A stretch of 11,488 nt of DNA from Clostridiales bacterium (GTDB lineage: Bacteria > Bacillota > Clostridia > Christensenellales > Aristaeellaceae). The stretch's first letter is position 1. Every line of letters begins with the position of its first letter. This document shows positions 5,330 through 11,478 of the stretch, piece by piece. The stretch lies in the NCBI GenBank assembly GCA_004555535.1, contig SFHU01000095.1:1-11488 (forward strand), in the 5' to 3' direction. The notes beneath the pieces were generated by a model. It did no database searches. It worked only from the letters and a program-made list of their open reading frames with translations, and was not told the origin of the DNA. The translations under genes were made by a program, and so were the position numbers.

Positions 5330-6601
5330 TCAGGGAGCTTCAGCCGGATCGGCCTGCCCGCCGGCAGCCGACTCCTCCGGCGTGGAGGCGTCCACACCCT
5401 CGAGCGCCTCGCCCGGCGTCACGACCCCGTCGAAGGCGGGCGGATCGTCCGGCGGGAAAGCCGGTGCGGGTTCAGGCGTAGGCTCAGACGTAGACTCAGG
5501 CGTAGACTCAGGCGTAGACTCCGGTGTCGGATCCGGCGTGAGTTGGTCGATGTCGGAGAGGGAAGAGGTGATCGCGGGCAGCGGCGTGACGTCCGGCTCC
5601 GGTGTCGGTTCCGGCGTCGCGGAGAGCCTGCGGCCGTCCTCGAGCAGGCAGTCCTGCACGCGCGCATGAAGCGCAGTCGATTCGCCGACGATGAGCAGTG
5701 AGGTGCCGGGCTGGCCCTCCTCATCCACGGTGTCGCCGCCGGTCAGAGCGCCGGAAAGCGTGACGGCGGAGGCGCCGCCCGCGCTCATCAGCATGAGCGC
5801 GTTGCCGCCATAGCCGAGACCCGTTCCGCCGCGGACCTGTCCGCTGATGCCGACGTTGACCTGGTCGCCCGCGGAGACGAGCTGGATGCCGTCCCCGCCG
5901 ACCGGGCCGTTGCCGCCCTGGACCGTGCCGTCCACCGTGATATAGGCGTTGCCGCTGAGCTCGAAGAGGTTGAGGGCGTGACCGCCCATGGCGCTGCCCT
6001 CGCCGCCGTAGATCGAGCCGGAGATCATCATCGCGCCGGACTGCGACAGCGGGGAGACGACGACGCCCGGGCCGCCCGTGCTGCCGCTGCCGCCGTGCAC
6101 GGTGCCCTCCAGGCTGGCATAGAAGTCGCCGCCGCTGTGATGGATGGACAGGCCTGCGCCGTCGGCGCCGCCTGTGATTTCGCAGCTGGAATCGATGATC
6201 AGCGCGCCGCAGCCGGTGAAGCTGAGGCCGCTTGCGCCGGACGCGCCGCTGACCCGGGTGGAGCCGGAGAGCTCGACGAAGGATGTGCCGTCAATGGTCA
6301 GCGTGTCCAGCAGGTCGATGCCGGTGATCTGAACGGAGGCATCCTGCAACGAGAGGCCGCGGATGGCCGCCCGCCCGCCCCCGGCAGAGGCAAGCGTAAC
6401 CCGGCAGGGGAGATCCAGCATGTCTCCGTCCGCCGAAAGGTCGCCCGAGACCAGAAGCGTATCGCCGTCCGCGGCATTGGCCGCCAGAGCAGCCAGCTCC
6501 GCGTAGGTGGTCGCCGGTCCGAGCGTCGCCGCCGCGGCGGGCTGAACGCAGCCTGCCAGCAGCAGCAAAACAAGGGCAAACGCCCCGAAGCGTTTCATCA
6601 T
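5330..6601 (-). CDS. Lipoprotein with glycine-rich beta-helix-like body and proline-rich tail
   Basis: The 423-residue product starts at the first of two ATG codons (6601-6599), seven bases after GGGAG, and a consensus promoter lies upstream. Residues 1-18, MMKRFGAFALVLLLLAGC, form a lipoprotein signal peptide. Cys18 would be lipidated, so the protein should sit on the outer face of the cell membrane. Residues 25-320 contain short strand-turn repeats with I-x-G, T-V-x-G-G-x-G and GGxGxxGG patterns, the appearance of a right-handed parallel beta-helix like polysaccharide-active or adhesin proteins. I see no catalytic motif. From about residue 328 to the end lies a Pro/Glu/Thr/Ser-rich segment (TPEPTPEPDV, TPESTPEST) with no sortase signal or membrane anchor. 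Family unknown; surface binding or a structural role is inference only. Confidence 0.8.
   Translation of the reverse strand: MMKRFGAFALVLLLLAGCVQPAAAATLGPATTYAELAALAANAADGDTLLVSGDLSADGDMLDLPCRVTLASAGGGRAAIRGLSLQDASVQITGIDLLDTLTIDGTSFVELSGSTRVSGASGASGLSFTGCGALIIDSSCEITGGADGAGLSIHHSGGDFYASLEGTVHGGSGSTGGPGVVVSPLSQSGAMMISGSIYGGEGSAMGGHALNLFELSGNAYITVDGTVQGGNGPVGGDGIQLVSAGDQVNVGISGQVRGGTGLGYGGNALMLMSAGGASAVTLSGALTGGDTVDEEGQPGTSLLIVGESTALHARVQDCLLEDGRRLSATPEPTPEPDVTPLPAITSSLSDIDQLTPDPTPESTPESTPESTSEPTPEPAPAFPPDDPPAFDGVVTPGEALEGVDASTPEESAAGGQADPAEAP
5472..5543 (-). repeat. 12-bp tandem repeat in the lipoprotein tail
   Basis: Six 12-base units of the form TCAGGCGTAGAC follow one another. Units three and four are identical and the outer ones diverge by a few bases. 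On the coding strand they give repeated four-residue units of the type STPE. Being in frame, gain or loss of a unit would lengthen or shorten the tail without breaking the protein. Confidence 0.85.
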
Positions 6602-6656
6602 GAAAGAACTCCCTTCAAAAGGCCGGCCGGACGCCGTGCGCCCGGCTGACACGCTC

Positions 6657-6685
6657 ATTATACCATAATGTGCGGCAAAGGGCAA
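6657..6685 (-). promoter_or_regulatory. Promoter of the lipoprotein gene
   Basis: On the minus strand TTGCCC (6685-6680) and TATAAT (6662-6657) are 17 bases apart. The leader is about 50 bases long and includes a GC-rich palindromic run near 6621-6647. Housekeeping-type expression is expected. Confidence 0.75.
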
Positions 6686-6732
6686 GCGCGCGCACTTTCC
6701 GGCCCCCCGGCTGGAAAAAAGAGGCAAATCCC

Positions 6733-6761
6733 TTGCGTTTTTCACGCCAAAATGATACCAT
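6733..6761 (+). promoter_or_regulatory. Candidate promoter of tgt
   Basis: TTGCGT (6733-6738) and TACCAT (6756-6761) are 17 bases apart, and a TG one base before the -10 box makes it an extended -10 type. This is a weaker match than the other promoters here. The leader of about 125 bases contains a TGCCCC/GGGGCA hairpin near 6809-6825 and the palindrome ACAGCGCTGT near 6863-6872. I could not fit it to a preQ1 riboswitch. Confidence 0.45.
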
Positions 6762-6894
6762 TTCAGATACGTTCCGTGCGCGGCGGCGAGGCCGCAGGGC
6801 GCGCGGCGTGCCCCACAGCGGGGCAAAGCCGGCGGAAAAAAACCGTCAGCGCCTGCGCGTGTACAGCGCTGTGCGCGGAAAGGAAAGAAAAGAC

Positions 6895-8022
6895 ATGCCA
6901 TCTCCCGTCACCTTCGATCTCGTCAGGAAGGACGCGAAAACCCACGCCCGGCGCGGCGTGGTGCACACGCCCCACGGCGACATCCAGACACCGATCTTCA
7001 TGCCTGTGGGCACACAGGCGACCGTCAAGGCCATGACCCCCCGCGAGCTCAAGGAGGTCGGCTCGCAGATCATCCTCTCCAATACATACCACCTGCATCT
7101 GCGCCCGGGCGAGGCGCTCGTCCGCGAGGCGGGCGGGCTGCACCGCTTCATGAGCTGGGACAGGCCGATCCTCACGGATTCCGGCGGATTCCAGGTCTTC
7201 TCGCTGGCGAGCCTGCGCAAGATTAAAGAGGAAGGCGTTCACTTCCAGAGCCATCTCGACGGCAGCCGCATGTTCATCGGCCCCGAGACGAGCATGGATA
7301 TTCAGGAGGCGCTGGGCAGCGACATCGCGATGGCGTTTGACGTCTGCTCGCCCTATCCCTGCGACCATCGCACGGCGAAGGAGGCCATGGAGCGCACGCA
7401 CCGCTGGGCCCAGCGCTGCAAGAGCCATCATACGCGCGAGGATCAGGCCGTGTTCGGCATCGTGCAGGGCGCGTTCTACGAGGATCTGCGCATCGAGAGC
7501 GCGAAGGTGCTCGCGGATATGGACTTCCCCGGCTACGGCATCGGCGGCCTCTCCGTCGGCGAGCCCAAGCCGGTCATGTACGGCATGCTCGACGCGATGA
7601 TGCCCTACATGCCGGAAAACAAGCCGCGTTATTTGATGGGCGTGGGCAGCCCGGACTGCCTGGTCGAGGGCGTCTACCGCGGCATCGACATGTTCGACTG
7701 CGTGCTGGCCACGCGCGTGGCGCGCAACGGCACCTGCTTCACCGACCAGGGCCGGCTCGTCATCCGCAACGCCCAGTATGCGCACGATTTCCGCCCGCTG
7801 GAGGAGGGCTGCGACTGCTATGCCTGCCAGAACTTCTCCCGCGCCTACATCCGCCATCTGATCAAGGCGGGCGAGATCACGGGCGGACGGCTGGCGACGA
7901 TTCACAACCTGCGCTACCTGCTGCGGCTGATGGAGCGCATCCGCAAGGCGATCGAGGAGGACCGCTTTGAGGAGTTCCGCCGGGACTTCTTCAGCCATTA
8001 CGATATGAGCCGCAACTTCTGA
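6895..8022 (+). CDS. tgt: tRNA-guanine transglycosylase (queuine tRNA-ribosyltransferase)
   Basis: This 375-residue enzyme swaps guanine 34 of GUN-anticodon tRNAs for preQ1, a step of queuosine synthesis. The start MPSPVTFDLVRKD matches the family, with AAAGGAAAG just upstream; in-frame sequence further 5' has no homology. Active-site residues are visible: Asp95 in TDSGGFQVF, Asp149 in AFDVC, GGLSVGEP (217-224), and the nucleophile Asp268 in DMFDCVLATRVARNG. The zinc site is Cys306, Cys308, Cys311 and His337 (CDCYACQNFSRAY, TIHNLRY). Ala272 stands where many bacterial enzymes have Pro (LPTR). The gene is followed by yajC, a widely conserved neighbour order that usually continues into secD-secF, though not here. 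yajC appears to have a promoter of its own. Confidence 0.95.
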   Translation: MPSPVTFDLVRKDAKTHARRGVVHTPHGDIQTPIFMPVGTQATVKAMTPRELKEVGSQIILSNTYHLHLRPGEALVREAGGLHRFMSWDRPILTDSGGFQVFSLASLRKIKEEGVHFQSHLDGSRMFIGPETSMDIQEALGSDIAMAFDVCSPYPCDHRTAKEAMERTHRWAQRCKSHHTREDQAVFGIVQGAFYEDLRIESAKVLADMDFPGYGIGGLSVGEPKPVMYGMLDAMMPYMPENKPRYLMGVGSPDCLVEGVYRGIDMFDCVLATRVARNGTCFTDQGRLVIRNAQYAHDFRPLEEGCDCYACQNFSRAYIRHLIKAGEITGGRLATIHNLRYLLRLMERIRKAIEEDRFEEFRRDFFSHYDMSRNF

Positions 8023-8064
8023 GCGCGCCGCGCGGTGTCCCCAAAGGGAAATTTGCGGGGATGC

Positions 8065-8093
8065 TTGAAGTTTGTATGGAAACAGGCTATAAT
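8065..8093 (+). promoter_or_regulatory. Promoter of yajC
   Basis: TTGAAG (8065-8070) and TATAAT (8088-8093) are separated by 17 bases in the 121-base gap between tgt and yajC. Transcription would begin near 8100, giving a leader of about 44 bases. Confidence 0.75.
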
Positions 8094-8143
8094 GATGAAG
8101 TTGCTATTTTTCGCCCAAGAACGAAAGGATGTGTCTTTTTCCC

Positions 8144-8548
8144 ATGAAGTATACCCTGATGAACCTGCTGGCTGACGCCGCTGCGACCGCCGGCACCGAG
8201 GCTGCTGCCGCCGGTGAGGCCGCAATGGAGGAGATGTCCGCCGGCGCAACCTTCGTTTATTACGCCATCCAGTTCCTGCCGATGATCCTGATTTTCGTCG
8301 TCTTCTGGTTCTTCCTGATCCGCCCGCAGCGCAAGAAGGACAAGGAAGCGCAGCAGATGCTCAAGAACCTCAAGGTCGGCGACCGCATCTGCACCATCGG
8401 CGGCATCTATGGCACGATCACGAGGATCAAGGACGACGTGCTGACCGTCGAGGTCGGCGATGCGAAGACGCAGATGGTTCTGGCCCGCTGGGCGGTCAAG
8501 AACATCGACACGCTCTCCATCTCCAACGACGCCGAGACCCTCATCTGA
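8144..8548 (+). CDS. yajC: YajC, accessory subunit of the Sec preprotein translocase
   Basis: The 134-residue single-pass membrane protein associates with SecDF and YidC in family members studied. A membrane helix spans residues 37-59 (FVYYAIQFLPMILIFVVFWFF). It is followed by the family signature IRPQRKKDKEAQQML and the soluble domain LKVGDRICTIGGIYGTI...DDVLTVEV. The N-terminus before the helix is long and rich in Ala and Glu (residues 9-36), which is unusual for YajC, normally 85-120 residues. The start is uncertain. The ATG at 8144 lies 14 bases after AAAGGA; an ATG at 8129 overlaps that site and would add five residues, and another at 8159 would remove five. No secD or secF follows. Confidence 0.9.
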   Translation: MKYTLMNLLADAAATAGTEAAAAGEAAMEEMSAGATFVYYAIQFLPMILIFVVFWFFLIRPQRKKDKEAQQMLKNLKVGDRICTIGGIYGTITRIKDDVLTVEVGDAKTQMVLARWAVKNIDTLSISNDAETLI

Positions 8549-8577
8549 CCGGCCTGAGGCCGGTTTCACCTCCGAAG
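8549..8577 (+). repeat. 29-bp palindrome-bearing direct repeat, copy 1
   Basis: This copy begins immediately after the yajC stop codon. It contains the hairpin ACCGGCC-TGA-GGCCGGT (8548-8564) followed by TTCACCTCCGAAG. With the next bases it makes a second small hairpin, CTCC-GAA-GGAG. The same 29 bases recur at 8644-8672. Confidence 0.8.
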
Positions 8578-8584
8578 GAGATTG

Positions 8585-8615
8585 CCGGCCTTCGCTCTTT
8601 TGCGGACGAGGCCGG
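8585..8615 (+). repeat. GGCC hairpin between the two 29-bp repeats
   Basis: CCGGCCT at 8585-8591 pairs with AGGCCGG at 8609-8615. It shares the CCGGCCT arm with the flanking repeats but has a different, T-rich loop. The spacer also holds AAACCGGC (8626-8633), which can pair with GCCGGTTT of copy 2, an alternative to that copy's own hairpin. Confidence 0.5.
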
Positions 8616-8643
8616 AAACCTGTGCAAACCGGCATGCTGTAAT

Positions 8644-8672
8644 CCGGCCTGAGGCCGGTTTCACCTCCGAAG
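8644..8672 (+). repeat. 29-bp palindrome-bearing direct repeat, copy 2
   Basis: It is identical to 8549-8577, 66 bases further on. The bases just after the identity differ (AGGATC against GAGATT), but a small hairpin can still form, here CCTC-CGAA-GAGG, using a shifted register. Confidence 0.8.
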
Positions 8673-8690
8673 AGGATCACATGGAATAAG

Positions 8691-8735
8691 AAACCCCGTC
8701 TGCTCATAGGGTTGACCGTGAGCGGACGGGGTTTT
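8691..8735 (+). terminator. Strong terminator-like hairpin between yajC and the membrane protein gene
   Basis: AAACCCCGTCTGCTCA (8691-8706) pairs with TGAGCGGACGGGGTTT (8719-8734) through 16 positions, with one G-U pair in plus-strand RNA, and ends in TTTT. It should end the yajC transcript. It stops only eight bases before the AAGGAGG of the next gene, so it could also be an attenuator for that gene. Confidence 0.8.
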
Positions 8736-8756
8736 GATCGTGAAGGAGGGAATGTG

Positions 8757-9227
8757 ATGGAGAAGCAGACGGCCAATCCGTCGTTTATTCCGCGCAGGGA
8801 GAGGGGACTCGATTCGTTCCGGCGCTCCATGCGCAGGGGCTTGCGGCGCGGACGCGGAAAGAGCCCGCTGATGGCCGTGCTGCGCGGCGTGCTGGTCGCG
8901 GCGAGCGTCACCGTGCTCGGCGTGGCGGTGTTTGCGCTGCTGCTCAACTGGTGGAACGCGAGCGACCGCGCCGTCACGGCGATCAACCAGGTGGTCAAGT
9001 TCGTCTCGATCCTCGCGGGCGTGACCTCCGCCATGCGCGGGGGCGAGAGCGGCGGCGTGCTGCGCGGCGCGAGCGTGGGCCTGCTGTATATGGCGCTGGG
9101 CATCGTCTGCTACAGCCTGCTGATGGGCGAGAGTCCGCGCCTGACGGCCTATCTGGCCGACCTGGGCATGGGCCTGGCGGCGGGTGGCCTGTTTGGCATG
9201 ATCCTGAGCACACGCAAGGCGGCCTGA
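8757..9227 (+). CDS. TIGR04086/YrzE-like four-helix membrane protein
   Basis: The 156-residue protein starts at the ATG at 8757, seven bases after AAGGAGG. A longer reading from a TTG at 8712 lies in the terminator and is rejected. After a very basic tail of 37 residues rich in Arg there are four hydrophobic segments, about 38-64, 74-93, 101-123 and 130-151. The pattern of G-rich second and fourth helices (SILAGVTSAMRGGESGG, GMGLAAGGLFGMIL) fits the TIGR04086 family, represented by Bacillus YrzE, which commonly sits next to yajC in Firmicutes. Its biochemical function is not known. The long Arg-rich N-terminus should keep that end in the cytoplasm and is longer than I expect for the family. 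No separate promoter was recognised. Confidence 0.75.
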   Translation: MEKQTANPSFIPRRERGLDSFRRSMRRGLRRGRGKSPLMAVLRGVLVAASVTVLGVAVFALLLNWWNASDRAVTAINQVVKFVSILAGVTSAMRGGESGGVLRGASVGLLYMALGIVCYSLLMGESPRLTAYLADLGMGLAAGGLFGMILSTRKAA

Positions 9228-9243
9228 CCCGCCGGAGAGGGCA

Positions 9244-9272
9244 TTGACAGCCCCGACGGAAGACAGTATAAT
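9244..9272 (+). promoter_or_regulatory. Perfect consensus promoter of the secreted SH3-like gene
   Basis: TTGACA (9244-9249) and TATAAT (9267-9272) are separated by exactly 17 bases. The expected leader is about 58 bases and contains CGGGAGAATCCCGG near 9294-9307, a small hairpin ahead of the AAGGAGG site. Confidence 0.9.
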
Positions 9273-9336
9273 TGAAAACAAACAGGGGGAAGCCGGGAGA
9301 ATCCCGGGGCAAGAAACGACCAAGGAGGAACATGCG

Positions 9337-9927
9337 ATGAAGAGAGGGTTTGCCCTGGCGCTGGCTCTGGTGCTGATGCTCTGCGCGGCGGGCGCCTGCG
9401 CGGCGACGCTGGCGACGGAGAAGCAGAACACCTACGTCTATCCGACGGGCGGAAGCGGCCCCGTCTATGTGCTCGAGTTTGAGCGGGCAAAGTTTGTCGG
9501 CGGCCAGAAGCTGGCGGTCTATTCCGGACCCGGCAAGGAATACTACCGCGCGGCGGGCGGCTACGCGAAGTGCGACACCGACGAGGAGATCTACATCGCG
9601 GGCAAGGAGGGCACCTGGGCGTTCGTGCTCTACTGGCGCAGTAACGGCGGCACGCGCACGGGCTACGTCGACCTGAGCCAGCTCCAATACACCTACAAGA
9701 CCTCCGACATGGACTTTGCCTACCGCAAGGCGAAGATCACGAAGGACTGCGCGATGACGGACGATCCCACGCTGGTCAAGGAGAACCTGGCCTATCTGAG
9801 CGCCGGGGAATACGTTACGCTGCTGGCCTATTACACCGATCATCACGAGTGGGCCTATGTCGAGGCGATGGCGGGCAACGTGCCGCTGCGCGGCTTTGTG
9901 CTCAAGGATTACGTCTCCCTGGAGTGA
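9337..9927 (+). CDS. Secreted protein with two SH3-like segments
   Basis: The 196-residue product begins at the ATG at 9337, eight bases after AAGGAGG. An in-frame extension to 9244 overlaps the promoter. A signal peptide spans about residues 1-22 (MKRGFALALALVLMLCAAGA), probably cut after ACA. No proper lipobox precedes the cysteines. Residues 45-118 contain LAVYSGPGKEYYRAA and end TGYVDLSQLQY, the opening and closing strands seen in bacterial SH3 domains. Residues 130-196 repeat the theme more faintly (GEYVTLLAYYTDHHEWAYVEA, GFVLKDYVSL). Such domains usually bind cell-wall peptides. There is no catalytic domain, so a wall-binding or envelope-monitoring role is inference. It is a single-gene unit, ended by the hairpin at 9972-10001. 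Confidence 0.75.
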   Translation: MKRGFALALALVLMLCAAGACAATLATEKQNTYVYPTGGSGPVYVLEFERAKFVGGQKLAVYSGPGKEYYRAAGGYAKCDTDEEIYIAGKEGTWAFVLYWRSNGGTRTGYVDLSQLQYTYKTSDMDFAYRKAKITKDCAMTDDPTLVKENLAYLSAGEYVTLLAYYTDHHEWAYVEAMAGNVPLRGFVLKDYVSLE

Positions 9928-9971
9928 GGCGTGCGGCTGCGTGTGATTTGCCCCATTAAAGAAGAAAAAGA

Positions 9972-10001
9972 AAACCCCCGGCAGCTTCCTGCCGGGGGTT
10001 T
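9972..10001. terminator. Bidirectional terminator shared by the SH3-like gene and the rpsF operon
   Basis: AAACCCCCGGCAG (9972-9984) pairs perfectly with CTGCCGGGGGTTT (9989-10001) around a CTTC loop. The T-rich tract on the minus side (TTTTCTTTTTCTTC) makes it strongest for the rpsF-ssb-rpsR transcript, whose last stop codon lies 20 bases away. Confidence 0.9.
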
Positions 10002-10020
10002 GATGCTTGCTTTCAGCAGC

Positions 10021-10281
10021 TTACTCAGCGGTGTAGGGCAGCAGCGCGATGGCACGGGCGCGCTTGATGGCCTCAGACAGCTGACGCTGATGCTTGGCGC
10101 AGTTGCCGCTCATACGGCGGGGCATGATCTTGCCGCGCTCGTTGATGTTGCGGCGCATGCGGGAGTTCACGTCACGGAACTCCTTGTAATCGATGTACTC
10201 GATCTTGTCCACACAGAAAGCACAGACCTTGCGGCGCGGCTTGCGGCTGCGCGGGCGGCGTGCTCCACGATCTTCAGACAT
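10021..10281 (-). CDS. rpsR: 30S ribosomal protein S18
   Basis: The 86-residue protein starts MSEDRGARRPRSRKPRRK at the ATG 10281-10279, about eight bases after AAAGGAG. An earlier ATG at 10299 lies before that ribosome site. S18 binds next to S6 on the platform of the small subunit. The family core is visible: IDYKEFRDVNSRMRRNINERGKI followed by PRRMSGNCAKHQRQLSEAIKRARAIALLPY. Cys20 and Cys23 (CAFC) with Cys61 and His64 (CAKH) make a likely zinc site, the cysteine-containing form of S18. It is the last gene of the operon, 64 bases after ssb and ending in the terminator at 9972-10001. Confidence 0.95.
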   Translation of the reverse strand: MSEDRGARRPRSRKPRRKVCAFCVDKIEYIDYKEFRDVNSRMRRNINERGKIMPRRMSGNCAKHQRQLSEAIKRARAIALLPYTAE

Positions 10282-10300
10282 GGAATGCTCTCCTTTCATG

Positions 10301-10315
10301 GCCGGTCAGGCCGGC
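10301..10315 (-). repeat. Small GC hairpin in the ssb-rpsR gap
   Basis: GCCGG and CCGGC enclose the loop CCTGA (minus strand). The minus-strand run CCGGCCTGA is also the start of the 29-bp repeats at 8549 and 8644, so this may be a distant member of the same palindromic family. It lies just upstream of the rpsR ribosome site. Confidence 0.4.
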
Positions 10316-10345
10316 AGTTTTCAATCTCGGTGTTCAATTCAACAA

Positions 10346-10801
10346 TCAGAAGGGAAGCTCGTCGTCGTCCACCTGAACCTGGGTGAAGCCGGCGTCGGCG
10401 GGCGCATTGTAGGCCGGAGCCTGCGGCGCGCGCGGCGCGGCGGGGGCGGGGGACGGCGCGTGATACTCGCCGGAGGAAGCGCCGGCCTGGGCGGAGCTCA
10501 GGAACTCGACCTCGTCGGCCACAATGTCAAACGCGGAGCGCTTGCTTCCGTCCTGCGCCTCATAGGTGCGGGTCTGGATGGAGCCGGAGACGGCGACCTT
10601 TCTGCCCTTGGCCAGATAGCGGCTGCAGAGCTCGGCAAGCTGGCGCCACGTGACGATGTTGAAGAAATCCGTCTCCTGCTGGCCGTCGGCCCGCTTGCGG
10701 CGGTTGACCGCGATGCTGAAATTGCACACGGGGATACCGGTCGACGTGGAGCGCATCTCCGGGTCACGGGTGAGATTGCCGATCAGATAAACCTTATTCA
10801 T
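10346..10801 (-). CDS. ssb: Single-stranded DNA-binding protein SSB
   Basis: The 151-residue protein coats single-stranded DNA in replication and repair. Residues 1-103 are the OB fold, starting MNKVYLIGNLTRDPEMR, with TGIPVCNFSIAVNR, DFFNIVTWRQLAE and KGRKVAVSGSIQTRTYE typical of the family. A flexible Ala/Pro-rich linker leads to the acidic tip VDDDELPF, the site that binds partner proteins such as polymerase and recombination factors. The start at 10801 follows AGAGGAA at a somewhat long distance of about 12 bases, in the 35-base gap after rpsF. The placement between rpsF and rpsR is standard in Firmicutes and couples SSB to ribosomal protein supply. Confidence 0.96.
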   Translation of the reverse strand: MNKVYLIGNLTRDPEMRSTSTGIPVCNFSIAVNRRKRADGQQETDFFNIVTWRQLAELCSRYLAKGRKVAVSGSIQTRTYEAQDGSKRSAFDIVADEVEFLSSAQAGASSGEYHAPSPAPAAPRAPQAPAYNAPADAGFTQVQVDDDELPF

Positions 10802-10836
10802 ACTGCTCTGTTTCCTCTTGTTACGATATCATGAGC

Positions 10837-11220
10837 TTACTCAGCGGCGGTTTCGGCAGCGGCCTCAGCGGCGGCGGGAGCCTCTTCGGCCACCGGCGCG
10901 ACGCGAACCGGGCGCGGCTTAACGCTGCTCTTCTTCTCGAGGAGCCTGACGATCTGGGAACGGATGACGTTCTCGTTGATGCCGAGATTACGGGAGAGCT
11001 CCTTGGGCAGCTCAGCGCTGCCGTTGAAAGCGACATACACGTAATAGCCTTCGGTCTTGTAGTTGATGGCGTAGGCGAGACGGCGCTTGCCCCACTCCTC
11101 AACCTTGACGACCTCACCGCCGTTCGCGGCGATGATACCATTGAACTTCTCGATGAGCTCCCCACGGGCAGCCTCCTCGACAGCGGTGTCAATGATGTAG
11201 ATCAGTTCGTACTTATTCAT
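10837..11220 (-). CDS. rpsF: 30S ribosomal protein S6
   Basis: The 127-residue protein begins MNKYELIYIIDTAVEE at the ATG 11220-11218, ten bases after the very strong site AAAGGAGGTGA. Upstream in-frame codons to 11364 precede that site and the promoter. Family features are GGEVVKVEEWGKRRLAYAINYKTEGYYVYVAF and the helix LSRNLGINENVIRSQIVRL. The C-terminal 25 or so residues are an Ala/Glu-rich tail after a basic KPRPVRVAPV segment, low-complexity and longer than in the 95-residue Bacillus S6. S6 pairs with S18 in the ribosome. It is first in the operon behind the promoter at 11291-11319 and a folded leader. Confidence 0.95.
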   Translation of the reverse strand: MNKYELIYIIDTAVEEAARGELIEKFNGIIAANGGEVVKVEEWGKRRLAYAINYKTEGYYVYVAFNGSAELPKELSRNLGINENVIRSQIVRLLEKKSSVKPRPVRVAPVAEEAPAAAEAAAETAAE

Positions 11221-11244
11221 GATCCTTTCACCTCCTTTTGGACT

Positions 11245-11284
11245 CTGGCTCTGCAATGTCTCATGCAGAACAAGGATGTGCCAG
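11245..11284 (-). promoter_or_regulatory. Folded leader of the rpsF operon, possible ribosomal-protein control element
   Basis: In minus-strand RNA CTGGC pairs with GCCAG and CTGCA with TGCAG. Between the two stems is an 11-base internal loop (ACATCCTTGTT) on the 5' side opposite a single A, and an eight-base apical loop. The hairpin starts where transcription should start and ends just before the ribosome site. Family knowledge: many bacteria control rpsF by S6:S18 binding to a leader hairpin with an asymmetric bulge. I could not confirm the conserved CCG of that motif here. Confidence 0.5.
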
Positions 11285-11290
11285 TTACGT

Positions 11291-11319
11291 ATGATAGCAC
11301 AGGCGGCGGGAAAAAGCAA
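11291..11319 (-). promoter_or_regulatory. Promoter of the rpsF-ssb-rpsR operon
   Basis: On the minus strand TTGCTT (11319-11314) and TATCAT (11296-11291) are 17 bases apart, giving a start near 11284 and a leader of about 64 bases. The -35 is moderate and the -10 has five of six consensus bases. Confidence 0.7.
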
Positions 11320-11372
11320 GCGATTCTTTGCATTTTTTTGCGCGGTTTGGGAAATTGTCTGCATAAGAGCCC

Positions 11373-11402
11373 TTGACGGCGGGAAATAAAGCAGGGTATA
11401 AT
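11373..11402 (+). promoter_or_regulatory. Divergent promoter for the gene at the right edge
   Basis: TTGACG (11373-11378) and TATAAT (11397-11402) are separated by 18 bases. The predicted start near 11409 coincides with a hairpin, GCGCAG-CAGAGC-CTGCGC (11409-11426), so the transcript would begin with a stem-loop, which can protect an mRNA 5' end. Confidence 0.75.
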
Positions 11403-11478
11403 TGTCAAGCGCAGCAGAGCCTGCGCAATGATGAAGAAATTTTCACGTTTTCTTCGGGATTGAGGAAAGAGAGAAGCT

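Noticed and set aside
6763..7998. 411-codon open frame antisense to tgt
   Set aside because: It is the shadow of tgt in a GC-rich genome, with no ribosome site or recognisable domain.
8129..8143. ATG at 8129 as the yajC start
   Set aside because: It overlaps the only plausible ribosome site (AAAGGA), so 8144 is preferred, though not proven.
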